Shown here: positions 44,572 through 52,955 of the stretch, one piece after another
How positions within the stretch are numbered: the stretch's first letter is position 1
How the letters are laid out: the number at the start of each line of letters is the position of its first letter
Source of the DNA: an uncultured Myxococcales bacterium
GTDB taxonomy: Bacteria; Myxococcota_A; UBA9042
DNA length: 58,950 bases
Assembly (NCBI GenBank): GCA_903883645.1
Contig: CAISBR010000232.1
Location: 1 to 58,950, forward strand
Direction of reading: 5' to 3'
Notes under the pieces: generated by a model
What the model saw: only the letters and a program-made list of their open reading frames with translations
Database searches by the model: none
Told to the model about the DNA's origin: nothing
Made by a program: the position numbers and the translations under genes

Positions 44572-45897
44572 ATGATGGGCAACTTGGCGCGATCTCTGAA
44601 GATCGTTACAATCAAGCACCGGTGGCCGGGCTGGAATCGCACGTTGGCGCAGCTTGGCGCGGTGGCTTTGTGCGTGGCGCTGTGCGTGGCGCTGTGCGTG
44701 GCGTGTACGGACGACTTTGAGCCGGCCTACCACATAAGCAAGCTGCGGGTGTTGGGCGTTGCCGCGACGCCACCCGAGCTCCACGGCAACACCACGAGCG
44801 AACTGAAGCTGTTGGTGGCCGATCCGCACCCGAATGTGCAGCTTTGCTACGCGTGGGCGTTTTGCCCCTACGCTTGGGCAAAAGACGGCAATTTCAAGTG
44901 TTTAGATCCTGATCTGCAGGTCGACTTGGGTACCGGCCCCACTGCCACCGTCGGCTTTGCGACGTTGATGCAATCGCTGGCCAAGAGCTCAGAAGTGTTC
45001 AAGAAACTGGGCATGACTATGCCTACCGGCACCTCGAGCAGCCCCGACCTGGCCTGCATCCCGGGTGGCAAACCGCCCACCGCCTCGGGAGGCTTCTCGA
45101 CCGGCAGCCTGCCCGACTTCTATATTCTTTTTGAGGTCAGCGAGGCGTCGGACTACGGTGGCAGCTGCCCCACCAGCGCCGCCAGCATGCTGAGCAAAGT
45201 CTGCGACGACCGCACGAGCTGCCTGGCGGGCTTCAAGCGCATCGGCCTCGCGCCCATGGCCGGCAGCTGCGAGCCATACGACGCGGTCAAAGAACCGGTT
45301 TGCTCAAAGAATCCAGACCTTTGTCCCTATGTGCTCGAGTGCGGCTGCGACGGCAAGAACTACGCCAACGCCTGTGCGCGCGCGGCCGCCAAGGTCGGCA
45401 AGGCCTACGATGGCGCATGCCGTTCAGTCAATACAAACCCTGAGTTGCAAGGTATTGCCCTGCGCCTGCCCGCGGTGGATGTGGCAAGCGACGTCTCGCG
45501 CGGTGTGGCCTGGCCCGAGGATGTGACCCCCGTGCTAGCCCCCGGCAGCGTTGTGCAGTTCTGGCCGCGGTGGGAAGACGGTCAAATCCAGGTCATCGGC
45601 CCCTCGACCGACCCGACCGTAAGCGAGCCGGACAAAGAAACCCTGCTATTTTCTTGGTTTAGTGAATCTGGCGACTTCGACAACAGCAAGACCTGGCACG
45701 GCAACCCGGCAGTGCAGTTTACCGCGCCGTCGCTCGCTGCCAGCGAGACCAGCAAGACCGTGCCGATTTGGCTCGTGGTACGCGACGAGCGCAACGGTAC
45801 CAGCTGGTTGCAGCGCAGCGTGCGGATTGAGAAGGGCGCGTCGCTCGCGCAAAATCCGGTGTGCAAGGCCGCCCCAACAGCAACTGGCTGCAGATAG
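44572..45897 (+). CDS. Lipoprotein with Kazal-like domain
   Basis: The protein has 441 aa. It starts at 44572 or, one codon on, at 44575, which is better spaced from AAGGA. The signal peptide contains three tandem VALC units and ends at a probable but atypical lipobox (CVAC, Cys45). Cys-rich stretches follow; around residues 245-285 a Kazal-type pattern is clear (ECGCDGKNYANACARAA ... YDGAC). The C-terminal ~150 residues look like a beta-sandwich (FWPRWEDGQIQVIG, VPIWLVVRDERNG). It follows the TonB gene by 15 bp and may be an outer-membrane partner of that complex. The protease-inhibitor activity suggested by the fold is unproven. Confidence 0.85.
   Translation: MMGNLARSLKIVTIKHRWPGWNRTLAQLGAVALCVALCVALCVACTDDFEPAYHISKLRVLGVAATPPELHGNTTSELKLLVADPHPNVQLCYAWAFCPYAWAKDGNFKCLDPDLQVDLGTGPTATVGFATLMQSLAKSSEVFKKLGMTMPTGTSSSPDLACIPGGKPPTASGGFSTGSLPDFYILFEVSEASDYGGSCPTSAASMLSKVCDDRTSCLAGFKRIGLAPMAGSCEPYDAVKEPVCSKNPDLCPYVLECGCDGKNYANACARAAAKVGKAYDGACRSVNTNPELQGIALRLPAVDVASDVSRGVAWPEDVTPVLAPGSVVQFWPRWEDGQIQVIGPSTDPTVSEPDKETLLFSWFSESGDFDNSKTWHGNPAVQFTAPSLAASETSKTVPIWLVVRDERNGTSWLQRSVRIEKGASLAQNPVCKAAPTATGCR
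44662..44697 (+). repeat. Three tandem 12-bp repeats in a signal-peptide region
   Basis: GTGGCTTTGTGC is followed by two copies of GTGGCGCTGTGC (and a partial GTGGCG), encoding VALC-VALC-VALC-VA inside the hydrophobic core of the lipoprotein signal. Slippage would lengthen or shorten the core by four residues. Confidence 0.8.
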
Positions 45898-45913
45898 ACG
45901 CGAGCGCCTGGCA

Positions 45914-45946
45914 GTATCAGCTGAGACCGTTTGATACCGCTGATAC
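45914..45946 (+). terminator. Hairpin after the TonB/lipoprotein operon
   Basis: GTATCAGC (45914-45921) and GCTGATAC (45939-45946) form a perfect 8-bp inverted repeat with a 17-nt loop, 16 bp after the lipoprotein stop. No T run follows. TGATACC is also repeated directly here, so the symmetry may have another use. Confidence 0.35.
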
Positions 45947-46011
45947 CAGTATCCGCTGGCAACCTACCCCAACATATTCCGTATTTTCATAGCACTGCAA
46001 CCGAGTCGTTG

Positions 46012-46028
46012 TTGGCACGAAGCTTGCT
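46012..46028 (+). promoter_or_regulatory. Sigma-54 (-24/-12) promoter
   Basis: TTGGCACGAAGCTTGCT matches the sigma-54 consensus YTGGCACGrNNNTTGCW at every fixed position, with the GG (46014-46015) and GC (46026-46027) separated by exactly 10 bp. It points at the gene starting at 46073; transcription should begin near 46039. It would need a bacterial enhancer-binding activator, and none is encoded in the window. Confidence 0.72.
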
Positions 46029-46072
46029 TAGTTACCCAGCGCTCGGCCACGCCGCCGACGCCGGGGACCATC

Positions 46073-46705
46073 ATGCCCAGCCGCTTGCTTGCCGCTACCC
46101 TCGCCGCAGCCCACCCTGCCACGCCGCCGCCACCGCTGCCCTGCACCACCGTCGATGTGGCCCAGGCGGAGGTTGAGGCGGCATTTACCAAGGCTGTGCG
46201 CCCAGTTGCGCCCCCTCGCGCCCACGAACCGCGGCGCTGGTCGGTGCTGATGCCAGTGCGCGTGTGGCTGGGCGGACACGATGGCGTACGCGCCGGACTG
46301 GCTTGGACTGAGACCCAGAGCGGCCTCGATGGGCGCTGGACCCAGTATGCCGATCGGGCGCTGACGTTTCGTGTTGAGTGGGATCTACGCGATTTGACGC
46401 ACGATCCGCTGCCCCCACCGCCGCCCACTACGGCGCAGCACATCGAAGTGGCGCTCAAAGCCGAGCAACTGGCCGACAAGCTGGCCGAGCCGCTGCGACA
46501 GCTGAAACGGGCGCAGGCGGCAGCCCGTGTGCTGGTCGTGGGCGACCCTCTGTGTGGGCAGGTTCAGGCGGACGCGTTGGCAGCGGCATTCGTGCTGCGC
46601 GCCGTAATTGGTGCATCGCAGAGCGGTGTTACAGGCCCACCTACAGGCTCTGCTGATCCTGGGCCAGCAGCGCCGCGCGCTCGGCCGCCTGCATCCCCTG
46701 AATAA
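46073..46705 (+). CDS. Secreted protein of unknown function under a sigma-54 promoter
   Basis: The protein has 210 aa. The ATG at 46073 has GGGGA 6 nt upstream and lies 45 bp past the -12 of the sigma-54 promoter. The N-terminus (MPSRLLAATLAAAHPATPPPP) is weakly signal-like. Residues 55-110 look like beta strands (WSVLMPVRVWLGGHDGVRAGLAWTE, ALTFRVEWDLRDL), then a Pro run and an amphipathic helical segment (KAEQLADKLAEPLRQLKRAQ). No known family comes to mind. Its 3' end overlaps the convergent prfA by 65 bp, which is unusual; codon use in this frame still looks real. A shorter true gene or an extended artefact remain possible. Confidence 0.6.
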   Translation: MPSRLLAATLAAAHPATPPPPLPCTTVDVAQAEVEAAFTKAVRPVAPPRAHEPRRWSVLMPVRVWLGGHDGVRAGLAWTETQSGLDGRWTQYADRALTFRVEWDLRDLTHDPLPPPPPTTAQHIEVALKAEQLADKLAEPLRQLKRAQAAARVLVVGDPLCGQVQADALAAAFVLRAVIGASQSGVTGPPTGSADPGPAAPRARPPASPE

Positions 46706-47717
46706 CCGTATCGAGGTCGCCTTGCAGCACCTGGTCTAGATTGTAAACAGTCAGGCCAATACGATGATCCGTAAGTCGATTCTGCGGGAAGTTGTAGGTC
46801 CGAATCCGCTCCGAGCGGTCGCCCGAGCCCACCTGCTCTTTGCGCGCGGCGGCGGTCTGGGCGGCCTGCGCTCGCTGCTGCATATCGAACAGCTTGGCCC
46901 GCAACTGCATCATCGCCTTGGCTTTATTCTTATGCTGACTGCGCTCGTCTTGGCACTGCGTCACCACCCCGGTGGGCAGGTGGGTGATACGCACCGCCGA
47001 GTCCGTCCGGTTCACGTGCTGACCGCCCGCGCCGCTGGCCCGGTACGTGTCGATGCGCAAGTCCTCCGTGCGAATATCGAGTTCGACGTCTTCAACCTCG
47101 GGCAGCACGGCGACGGTGCAAGCCGAAGTATGGATGCGCCCTTGCGATTCGGTGCTTGGGATGCGCTGCACGCGATGCGTACCCGACTCGTGCTTAAAGA
47201 TGGCGAACGCCTGCTGACCGTCGATCAGGCAGCACACTTCTTTGAAGCCGCCGAGCTCGGTCTCGTTTTCGCTCATCACCTCGACCTTCATACCGCGTTT
47301 TTCGGCGAAGCGGGTGTACATGCGCAACAAATCTGCGGCAAACAGCCCCGCCTCGTCGCCACCCGTGCCGGCGCGAATTTCGACGATGCAGTTGGCGTTG
47401 TCGCGCGGATCCCGAGGGATCATCAGCTCGCGCAGCTCGTCTTGCAGCCGGCCCCGATCGCCAAGCAGCATCTGCAGCTCGTCGCGGATCATCTCGCGCA
47501 GGTCGGCATCGGTCTCGCCGGCGAGCAACTCGTTCGCCTCGTCGATCTGCTTCAGGTTGCCGCTCCAGGCCTTATAGGCCAGCACCACCGACTCAAGGGC
47601 CGAGCGCTCGCGCATCAGCTTGATCGACTTTTCGGCGTCGGAAGCGATTTCGTTGGTGGCCAGCGCCTCGCCCAGTTCGTCGTAACGGGCGGCAACGGAC
47701 TGTAATCGTTCAAACAT
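46641..47717 (-). CDS. prfA: Peptide chain release factor 1
   Basis: The protein has 358 aa, the standard length. It recognises UAA and UAG stop codons and triggers peptide release. The GGQ motif is at residues 231-233 (RASGAGGQHVNRTDSAVR) and the stop-codon tripeptide is P-S-T (187-189, in RIPSTESQGRIHTS), the PxT form that marks RF1 rather than RF2. The gene lies 69 bp downstream of the DUF1385 gene, a neighbour also seen beside prfA in many bacteria. Its end overlaps the convergent gene at 46073. prmC, often next to prfA, is absent. Confidence 0.97.
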   Translation of the reverse strand: MFERLQSVAARYDELGEALATNEIASDAEKSIKLMRERSALESVVLAYKAWSGNLKQIDEANELLAGETDADLREMIRDELQMLLGDRGRLQDELRELMIPRDPRDNANCIVEIRAGTGGDEAGLFAADLLRMYTRFAEKRGMKVEVMSENETELGGFKEVCCLIDGQQAFAIFKHESGTHRVQRIPSTESQGRIHTSACTVAVLPEVEDVELDIRTEDLRIDTYRASGAGGQHVNRTDSAVRITHLPTGVVTQCQDERSQHKNKAKAMMQLRAKLFDMQQRAQAAQTAAARKEQVGSGDRSERIRTYNFPQNRLTDHRIGLTVYNLDQVLQGDLDTVIQGMQAAERAALLAQDQQSL

Positions 47718-47786
47718 GGCGAAACTCGCTATCCCGACGCGGCGGGCGGCCAGGGCGGCGCAGTGTGGATCAAGGGCGGGCTAGGC

Positions 47787-48863
47787 TCAAGCGGCGAATG
47801 CAGCCGGATTCACGGGCGCGGCGGTCGCAGCCAGAAACGCGGCATAATCGGCAAACACCACCGGCTCAGCCTGCTCGGCAAGGGCTGCGCCACTCTTCAG
47901 CGCCTGCTCGCGGCGCAGGGTCATCTGCAGCGCCACCAGGGCAATCTCGAGCTGCTCGTCATCGGGCTCTTTGGTGGTAATGAGCTGCAGCTTGAGCCCC
48001 GGCCAAGTAAATGCCTTGACAATCGGGTTGTTGGGGAACTTGGCCGACAGCCGCGTCATCTCGTACGCAATGCCCGCCACCGGGAACATGAGCGGCAGCT
48101 TGACGAAGATATAGGCCAGCTGATTCAGCCACTTGGTGCTACTCACCTCGGGCAAGAACGGGAACACCGCCGAGAACAAGACGATCGAGGTCACCACCGT
48201 GATCAGCAGAAACGATGTCCCGCAGCGGGGATGCAGCGTGATGTACGTCTTGGCGTTGGCCACGGTCAGCGGCTTGCCCTCTTCGTAGCAGAAGATGCTT
48301 TTGTGCTCCGCGCCGTGAAACTGAAATACCCGAGCAATATCAGGCATTTTCGAGATCAGCGCCATGTACCCCACCAGCACGCAGATCTTGACGATGCCGT
48401 CGACGACTTGAAAACTCAGGTCTTTGCCCGAGGCCAGCGACGCATTGCCCAGCAGCGTGCCGGCCAGCCACGTAATAAAATGCGGCAGGGCGGCAAACAG
48501 CGCGAACGCAAACGCCACCGACACCACGATCGTGCCCGTAATCGCCAGCCCAGTCAGCGGCGTCTGTGCGGCGGGGACAGCATCGGCCGAAGCAGGAACC
48601 GGGTCTTGATCGCGTGCTGCCTGATCTGCCGAGAACGACAGTGCTTTTACGCCATTGTGCATCGCTTCGAACAGCACCACCGCGCCGCGCAAAAAGGGCT
48701 TGCGCAAGAAGCGCGCCCTCTCCCAAATCGACACCCAGCGGTCCTCTTTCACCACGATCTCGCCGCTCGCGCGCCGCACCGCAATCGCCAGCGAGTTGGG
48801 CGAGCGCATCATCACGCCCTCCAAGATCGCCTGCCCACCTACGCTCATCGGCCCTTCTGCCAT
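47787..48863 (-). CDS. DUF1385 (YqhQ-like) membrane protein
   Basis: The protein has 358 aa from the ATG at 48863 (AGGG 6 nt upstream); an in-frame start at 48968 would add 35 unconserved residues. It has the family N-terminus SVGGQAILEGVMMRSPN, the conserved FQFHGAEHKSIFCYEEG and ITLHPRCGTSFLL motifs, and about four to five membrane helices (ITGTIVVSVAFAFALFA, FLLITVVTSIVLFSAVFPF, LPLMFPVAGIAYEM). The molecular function of the family is unknown, but it recurs next to prfA and rpmE. It probably shares a transcript with prfA. Confidence 0.92.
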   Translation of the reverse strand: MAEGPMSVGGQAILEGVMMRSPNSLAIAVRRASGEIVVKEDRWVSIWERARFLRKPFLRGAVVLFEAMHNGVKALSFSADQAARDQDPVPASADAVPAAQTPLTGLAITGTIVVSVAFAFALFAALPHFITWLAGTLLGNASLASGKDLSFQVVDGIVKICVLVGYMALISKMPDIARVFQFHGAEHKSIFCYEEGKPLTVANAKTYITLHPRCGTSFLLITVVTSIVLFSAVFPFLPEVSSTKWLNQLAYIFVKLPLMFPVAGIAYEMTRLSAKFPNNPIVKAFTWPGLKLQLITTKEPDDEQLEIALVALQMTLRREQALKSGAALAEQAEPVVFADYAAFLAATAAPVNPAAFAA

Positions 48864-49034
48864 TCGTTTCCCTGCCTTATTGCGCAATTTCGCCCGCGGC
48901 ATCGGCTGCAGCGGAAGGGAAAGAATAGCAGGATCGCTCGGCGACGTCACGGCAAACGCCATGGACACCGCACGAAACCGACAAGAACCGCGCAGTTGCT
49001 AGCGGTGCGGCGGCGGGGCTTGTGGCCTAGAAAC

Positions 49035-49625
49035 CTACTTCAGCGCGGGCGCCACCTTGGCGAAGGCAAATGTGTGCTCGCGACCCTCGCGCAGTGGCCA
49101 TTGCAGGTCCTTGAACTCGATCTCGCCTTCGCCCACAGCGAGCAAGTCGCGGGGCAGCTTGCCGTAATAGGTGCTGGGCCGCGGCACGGTAGAGGTCAAC
49201 TCGCGCAGTTCGCGGGCAGCACAGACCGACAAATGCGTGCCGCAAGGCACAAAAACCTCGGCAAAGAAGGTAGTTCCGCTCGAAATGGGTGCGCGCGCCA
49301 AGATCGCCGCATTGTCGGTCAGGCAGTCGCCATTGGCCACATACACCGCCAGCATCTGATCGGCGGCGAGCGTTTCTGTAAATGATCCGCTCAGTTCAAC
49401 TTCGCACAGGCTCGACGGGGCTACCTGCGACGGGGCCACCTGCGACGGGGCCACCTGCGACGGGGCCACCTGCGACGGGGTCGGCGCGTGCGGCAGCGCC
49501 ACGGCGGGCACGGGCGGCGTGGGCCACGCGGGCGCAGTAGCGGCGGGTGTCGGCTTGCGGCATCCCGCCAGGCCCAGTGCAGCAAACAGGGCAAGGCAAG
49601 CAACAGCGCGATAGTTCTTCGACAT
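49035..49625 (-). CDS. Lipoprotein with VAPSQ repeats
   Basis: The protein has 196 aa from the ATG at 49625; a longer open frame to 49781 would cross the divergent promoter region. It has a lipoprotein signal (ALFAALGLAGC, Cys ~22), then a Pro/Ala linker holding four VAPSQ/VAPSS units, and a ~120-residue C-terminal domain with strands and four Cys (LCEVELSG, GDCLTDN, VPCGTHLSVCAA). No family is recognised. It is divergent from the HAD phosphatase gene (134 bp between starts). Confidence 0.78.
   Translation of the reverse strand: MSKNYRAVACLALFAALGLAGCRKPTPAATAPAWPTPPVPAVALPHAPTPSQVAPSQVAPSQVAPSQVAPSSLCEVELSGSFTETLAADQMLAVYVANGDCLTDNAAILARAPISSGTTFFAEVFVPCGTHLSVCAARELRELTSTVPRPSTYYGKLPRDLLAVGEGEIEFKDLQWPLREGREHTFAFAKVAPALK
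49413..49472 (-). repeat. Four tandem 15-bp coding repeats
   Basis: The unit CGACGGGGCCACCTG (plus strand) occurs four times in tandem (first copy with one change), encoding the VAPSQ units of the lipoprotein linker. Copy number could vary without frameshift. Confidence 0.85.
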
Positions 49626-49759
49626 TTTCGACTCCTTGGCAAGCAGCGGCAGCCGCGAATTCGCGCCGGGTACTCTGCCGCGCCGAGTGTGGCGCCACTT
49701 GGCCCGCGTGACAATCCCAACCTGCTCTGGCACCGTTGCGGGATTGCGAAGGAGCTGCC

Positions 49760-50440
49760 ATGTCACCCGATGCCACCTCACCTAGCCCGGCTCACACGGC
49801 CGACCTGCCACCGCTTGCAGATGCTGCCGATCGCGCCCAAGTCGAAGCGGCTATTGCGGCCGTAGCCCCGGGCGAGTGGATTGCCACCGATGCCGACGAG
49901 ACCTTGTGGAATGCCGATGTAGGCGACGAAGTGGTACAGCTTGCCGATCGGGGAGTAGCGCCGTGGGCGCCGCACAGTGCTGATTTTGCTTGGTATAGCC
50001 GCGAGATGACCGAAGGTGACTACGCGGGTGCGTGCCGGTATGCCGCGCGCCTGCTCGTCGATCGCGATGCCGATGCGGTGCGAAGTGCGCTCGCGGCACC
50101 GATCGGCCAGGTAACGCTGCGGCCATGGCTGGCGGCGAGCCTGCAAACGGCTAGGCAGCGCGGCGTGCTGGTCGCTATCGTGTCGGCGTCCCCGACGCTG
50201 GTCGTCGAGTTTTCGTGTCAACTTCTGCAGTTTCCGGTCGATCGCGTCATCGGTCTGGCCTTGCACGACGGCGCGGTGATCGAGCCGGCGTCGATTGGTT
50301 TTGGCAAGGTGGCCGCCTGGCAGCAAGCAGGGCTGCCGCAGCCCGCGCTAGCTTTGGGCGACAGCCGCTGGGACGGTCCGCTGCTGGCATCGGCACAGCA
50401 GGGTCTGCGCCTTATCAAGGCGTCGCACGAGCCCGCGTGA
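49760..50440 (+). CDS. HAD-superfamily phosphatase (SerB-like)
   Basis: The protein has 226 aa from the ATG at 49760 (AAGGAG 6 nt upstream). It is a haloacid-dehalogenase hydrolase of the SerB-like type: motif I WIATDADETLWN (nucleophile and acid/base Asp within DADET), motif II in VAIVSASPTLVVEF (Ser), motif III Lys in GFGKVAAW, and motif IV GDSRWDGPLL. A helical cap (AWYSREMTEGDYAGACRYAARLL) lies between motifs I and II. It should cleave a small phosphomonoester such as phosphoserine; the substrate is unknown. It is 158 bp upstream of the twin ATPase operon on the same strand. Confidence 0.88.
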   Translation: MSPDATSPSPAHTADLPPLADAADRAQVEAAIAAVAPGEWIATDADETLWNADVGDEVVQLADRGVAPWAPHSADFAWYSREMTEGDYAGACRYAARLLVDRDADAVRSALAAPIGQVTLRPWLAASLQTARQRGVLVAIVSASPTLVVEFSCQLLQFPVDRVIGLALHDGAVIEPASIGFGKVAAWQQAGLPQPALALGDSRWDGPLLASAQQGLRLIKASHEPA

Positions 50441-50598
50441 GCGCAGCACGTCGAACTCGCCACGCAGCCGCGGGAAATTGCGTGGTCCATGGACATGCGC
50501 CCGGCGCCTCCTAAGCTGTCGCAATCGCCGCGCAGCCGGGATATGCTCCCGCAGCACCCAATGGCCCTGCCCCTAGCCCAGCCGGAGATGCCCTGCCC

Positions 50599-51654
50599 GT
50601 GACCAGCGCCTTGCACGCCCAGTCCGCCAGCCCCGAAGTCGGTGTCCGCGCCGTTGCAGCGCTCCTGGCACACGAAGTCCTATTGGTCACTGGCAAAGGG
50701 GGCGTGGGCAAGTCGACAGTGGCGCAAGCCTTAGCGCGGCGCGCCTCCGCCGAGGGCAAGAAGGTTCTCCTCATCGAACTTGAAGCCGTGTCGCGGGCCG
50801 CTCCGCTACTCGGGCTTGCCAAGCCGGGCCCGCATCCGCAGCGCGCCGCCCACAATCTCGACTTGGCCGTAATGGATACGATGGATTCGCTGCGGTATTT
50901 TGCGACCAAGCAACTGCGCATCGAGGCGCTGGTGAACTTGGCGCTGCGCAACCGCGCGGTCGAAGGTTTTTTTGGCGCGGTGCCAGCGGTCAAGCCAATC
51001 CTGTTTCTGTACCATATTTGGCAGATTCTAGAAGAGCATGGACCGCGCGGCGACAAGAAGTACGACCTGTTGGTATGCGACTTGCCCACCAGCGGTTTTG
51101 TACAAGGAATGTACCAGATTCCAAGGACTTTGCAGCTCACCTTTCGCGGCGGGCCCGTGCACCACTACGCCCAGGGTATGGGCGATCTGCTGCGCGACGC
51201 CAAGCGCTGCGGCCTCGTGCTGGTGACACTGCCCGAAGAGATGCCTGTGGTAGAGACCTTAGAGCTGCAAGCGATTCTGAAGAAGGAGCACGGGGTTGAG
51301 CCGGCCGCCGTGGTGGTGAACGGGGTGTTTTCGGATGCCTTGGACCCCCGCGACCTGCATGACTTGGCCCAGAAGGTCGATCAGCCAACTCCCGACGCCC
51401 AAGCCGTAGAAGATGCCTTGGCGATCGAGCGCGCAGTCGCGGCCCCTGAGGCTAAAAATCTTGCCGATCTAGCCAGTTGGCTCTGGGCCGCTGAGTTATT
51501 GGCCGGCCGGCGGCGCCGAGCGGAGACTCTATTGCCCCGGCTGACCAGCTCTGTGCCGGGCCGCGTGCTGACGTTGCCGTTCCTGTTTCGGCGGATTATG
51601 CCGCTCGAGGCCATCGATCAGCTGGCCAATGCGCTGGGTCAGGAGGTGGCATGA
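50599..51654 (+). CDS. ArsA/GET3-family ATPase, first of a pair
   Basis: The protein has 351 aa with a GTG start at 50599. It is a P-loop ATPase of the SIMIBI class: deviant Walker A GKGGVGKST (32-40) with the signature Lys, switch region VCDLPTSGF in place of the usual DTAPTG, and a methionine-rich stretch. The C-terminal part (VLTLPFLFRRIMPLEAIDQLANAL) resembles the end of anion-transporting ATPases. It lacks arsenite-metabolism neighbours, so arsenic efflux is unlikely. It overlaps the second ATPase gene by 4 bp; similar tandem pairs, of which the mycobacterial Rv3679/Rv3680 are the best known, form heteromers. Confidence 0.88.
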   Translation: MTSALHAQSASPEVGVRAVAALLAHEVLLVTGKGGVGKSTVAQALARRASAEGKKVLLIELEAVSRAAPLLGLAKPGPHPQRAAHNLDLAVMDTMDSLRYFATKQLRIEALVNLALRNRAVEGFFGAVPAVKPILFLYHIWQILEEHGPRGDKKYDLLVCDLPTSGFVQGMYQIPRTLQLTFRGGPVHHYAQGMGDLLRDAKRCGLVLVTLPEEMPVVETLELQAILKKEHGVEPAAVVVNGVFSDALDPRDLHDLAQKVDQPTPDAQAVEDALAIERAVAAPEAKNLADLASWLWAAELLAGRRRRAETLLPRLTSSVPGRVLTLPFLFRRIMPLEAIDQLANALGQEVA

Positions 51655-52874
51655 GTTCGGCCACACCAGGCAATTCGCTCGAGCAAATCCTTACTTCGGC
51701 AAGGCTTCTGGTGCTATCGGGCTCAGGCGGTGTGGGCAAAACCACCTCGTCTGCGGCGCTGGCAGTCTATGCGGCGCAGCGCGGCCGACGAGTGCTCGTT
51801 CTGACCATCGACCCGGCACGGCGCCTTCTACAAGCCCTTGGTCTGCAAGGCAATAACCCAGACGAAAAGCCGGCAGCCAATGTCGCGCACCCGGTGCTGC
51901 CCAAGCTGGCAGAGCACTTGCCGGGCGGTGTGGTCGCAGGAGGCAGCCTCGATGCGATGATGCTTGATGCCAGCACCGGTGCGATCGCCATGTTCGAGCG
52001 GCTGCTGCCCGATCCGAGCCAGCGCGATCAGGTGCTAAATAATCGCATTCACAGGGCTTTTCTGCCGACGCTGCAGGCCAGCCCCGACTACATTGCCCTT
52101 GAACTCATCTACGAGCTGGCCCAGGGCAAGCAGTACGACCTGCTGGTGCTCGATACGCCGCCGATGCACAACGCGCTCGATTTCTTGAGGGCAGGCAACA
52201 CCTTAGCCAGCTTTATCAACGAGCGTGTGCTCAAGTGGTTCAGCAAGGTGCCCTTGCCCGGCAGCAAGCCCAAAAGCGGCATACTCGGCTGGTTCGGCGC
52301 CGGCAGCTCGATGGCGATGGGCGTGCTCGGCAAGCTGTTTGGCTCGGACGCGCTGCCCGATATTGCCCAGTTCTTCGTTGCATTTCAAGATGTTTTGCCC
52401 CGTCTCAAAGAGCGCGCCTTGGCCACAGATGCCATGCTGCGCCACCCCAGCACCCAGTTCTTGATTGTGACGGCGCCCGGCGAGACTTCGCTGCGCGAGG
52501 CCCGGCACTTGCACGAACAGCTGCGCGGCCATGGCATTTCGGTGGCAGGGTTCGTGGTCAACCGCGTGCTGCAGGTACCTGAGGCGCTGCATGGCGGCGG
52601 CGATACCTCTGATCTGCGCAAAAGGCTTGATAAACTGGGGCTGCACGGCGAGCATCTCGACCGCGTGGTCAACCAACTCGCCGAGGCGGCGCGCCGGCTT
52701 GAACACCTGCGCACGTCGGACAGCGGTCAGTTCGATGCGTTGCGCAAGCTTGCGGGCCGGCAGGGCTTCTGCAGCGCCGTGCCCCAGCGCGAGGGCGATA
52801 TCCACCAGTTGGCGCAGTTGCGCGAGCTGGCGCAAGCAATTGTCGACGGCGTCACAACGGGCGTGGTACCGTAA
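51651..52874 (+). CDS. ArsA/GET3-family ATPase, second of a pair
   Basis: The protein has 407 aa. Walker A is GSGGVGKTT (24-32), followed by LTIDPARRLLQALGL (switch I region of ArsA-like proteins), LLVLDTPPMHNALDFL (switch II DTPP), and a TAPGETSLREARHL motif. Residues ~195-225 are hydrophobic and Gly/Ser-rich (SGILGWFGAGSSMAMGVLGKLFG), which may be a client-binding or membrane-touching segment. It starts inside the stop of the first ATPase (ATGA), so the two should be made in equal amounts and probably pair. The client is unknown. Confidence 0.9.
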   Translation: MSSATPGNSLEQILTSARLLVLSGSGGVGKTTSSAALAVYAAQRGRRVLVLTIDPARRLLQALGLQGNNPDEKPAANVAHPVLPKLAEHLPGGVVAGGSLDAMMLDASTGAIAMFERLLPDPSQRDQVLNNRIHRAFLPTLQASPDYIALELIYELAQGKQYDLLVLDTPPMHNALDFLRAGNTLASFINERVLKWFSKVPLPGSKPKSGILGWFGAGSSMAMGVLGKLFGSDALPDIAQFFVAFQDVLPRLKERALATDAMLRHPSTQFLIVTAPGETSLREARHLHEQLRGHGISVAGFVVNRVLQVPEALHGGGDTSDLRKRLDKLGLHGEHLDRVVNQLAEAARRLEHLRTSDSGQFDALRKLAGRQGFCSAVPQREGDIHQLAQLRELAQAIVDGVTTGVVP

Positions 52875-52955
52875 GCAAGCCTGAGTGCCGCGATTTTGCG
52901 TGCGGCGGCGGGCGTTTTAGGAGCGGGCGATACTCAGCGCCGCAGCGTGTTTGCC

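Noticed and set aside
47763..49385. 540-codon plus-strand open frame opposite the DUF1385 gene
   Set aside because: His/Arg/Gln-rich product spanning two minus-strand genes with clear family motifs; it is a high-GC shadow.
49689..49698. GTGGCGCCAC palindrome in the lipoprotein/HAD divergent region
   Set aside because: Too short to be significant alone in GC-rich DNA.
50485..50494. GTCCATGGAC palindrome upstream of the twin ATPase genes
   Set aside because: A 10-bp palindrome is expected dozens of times in a window this size; no further support.
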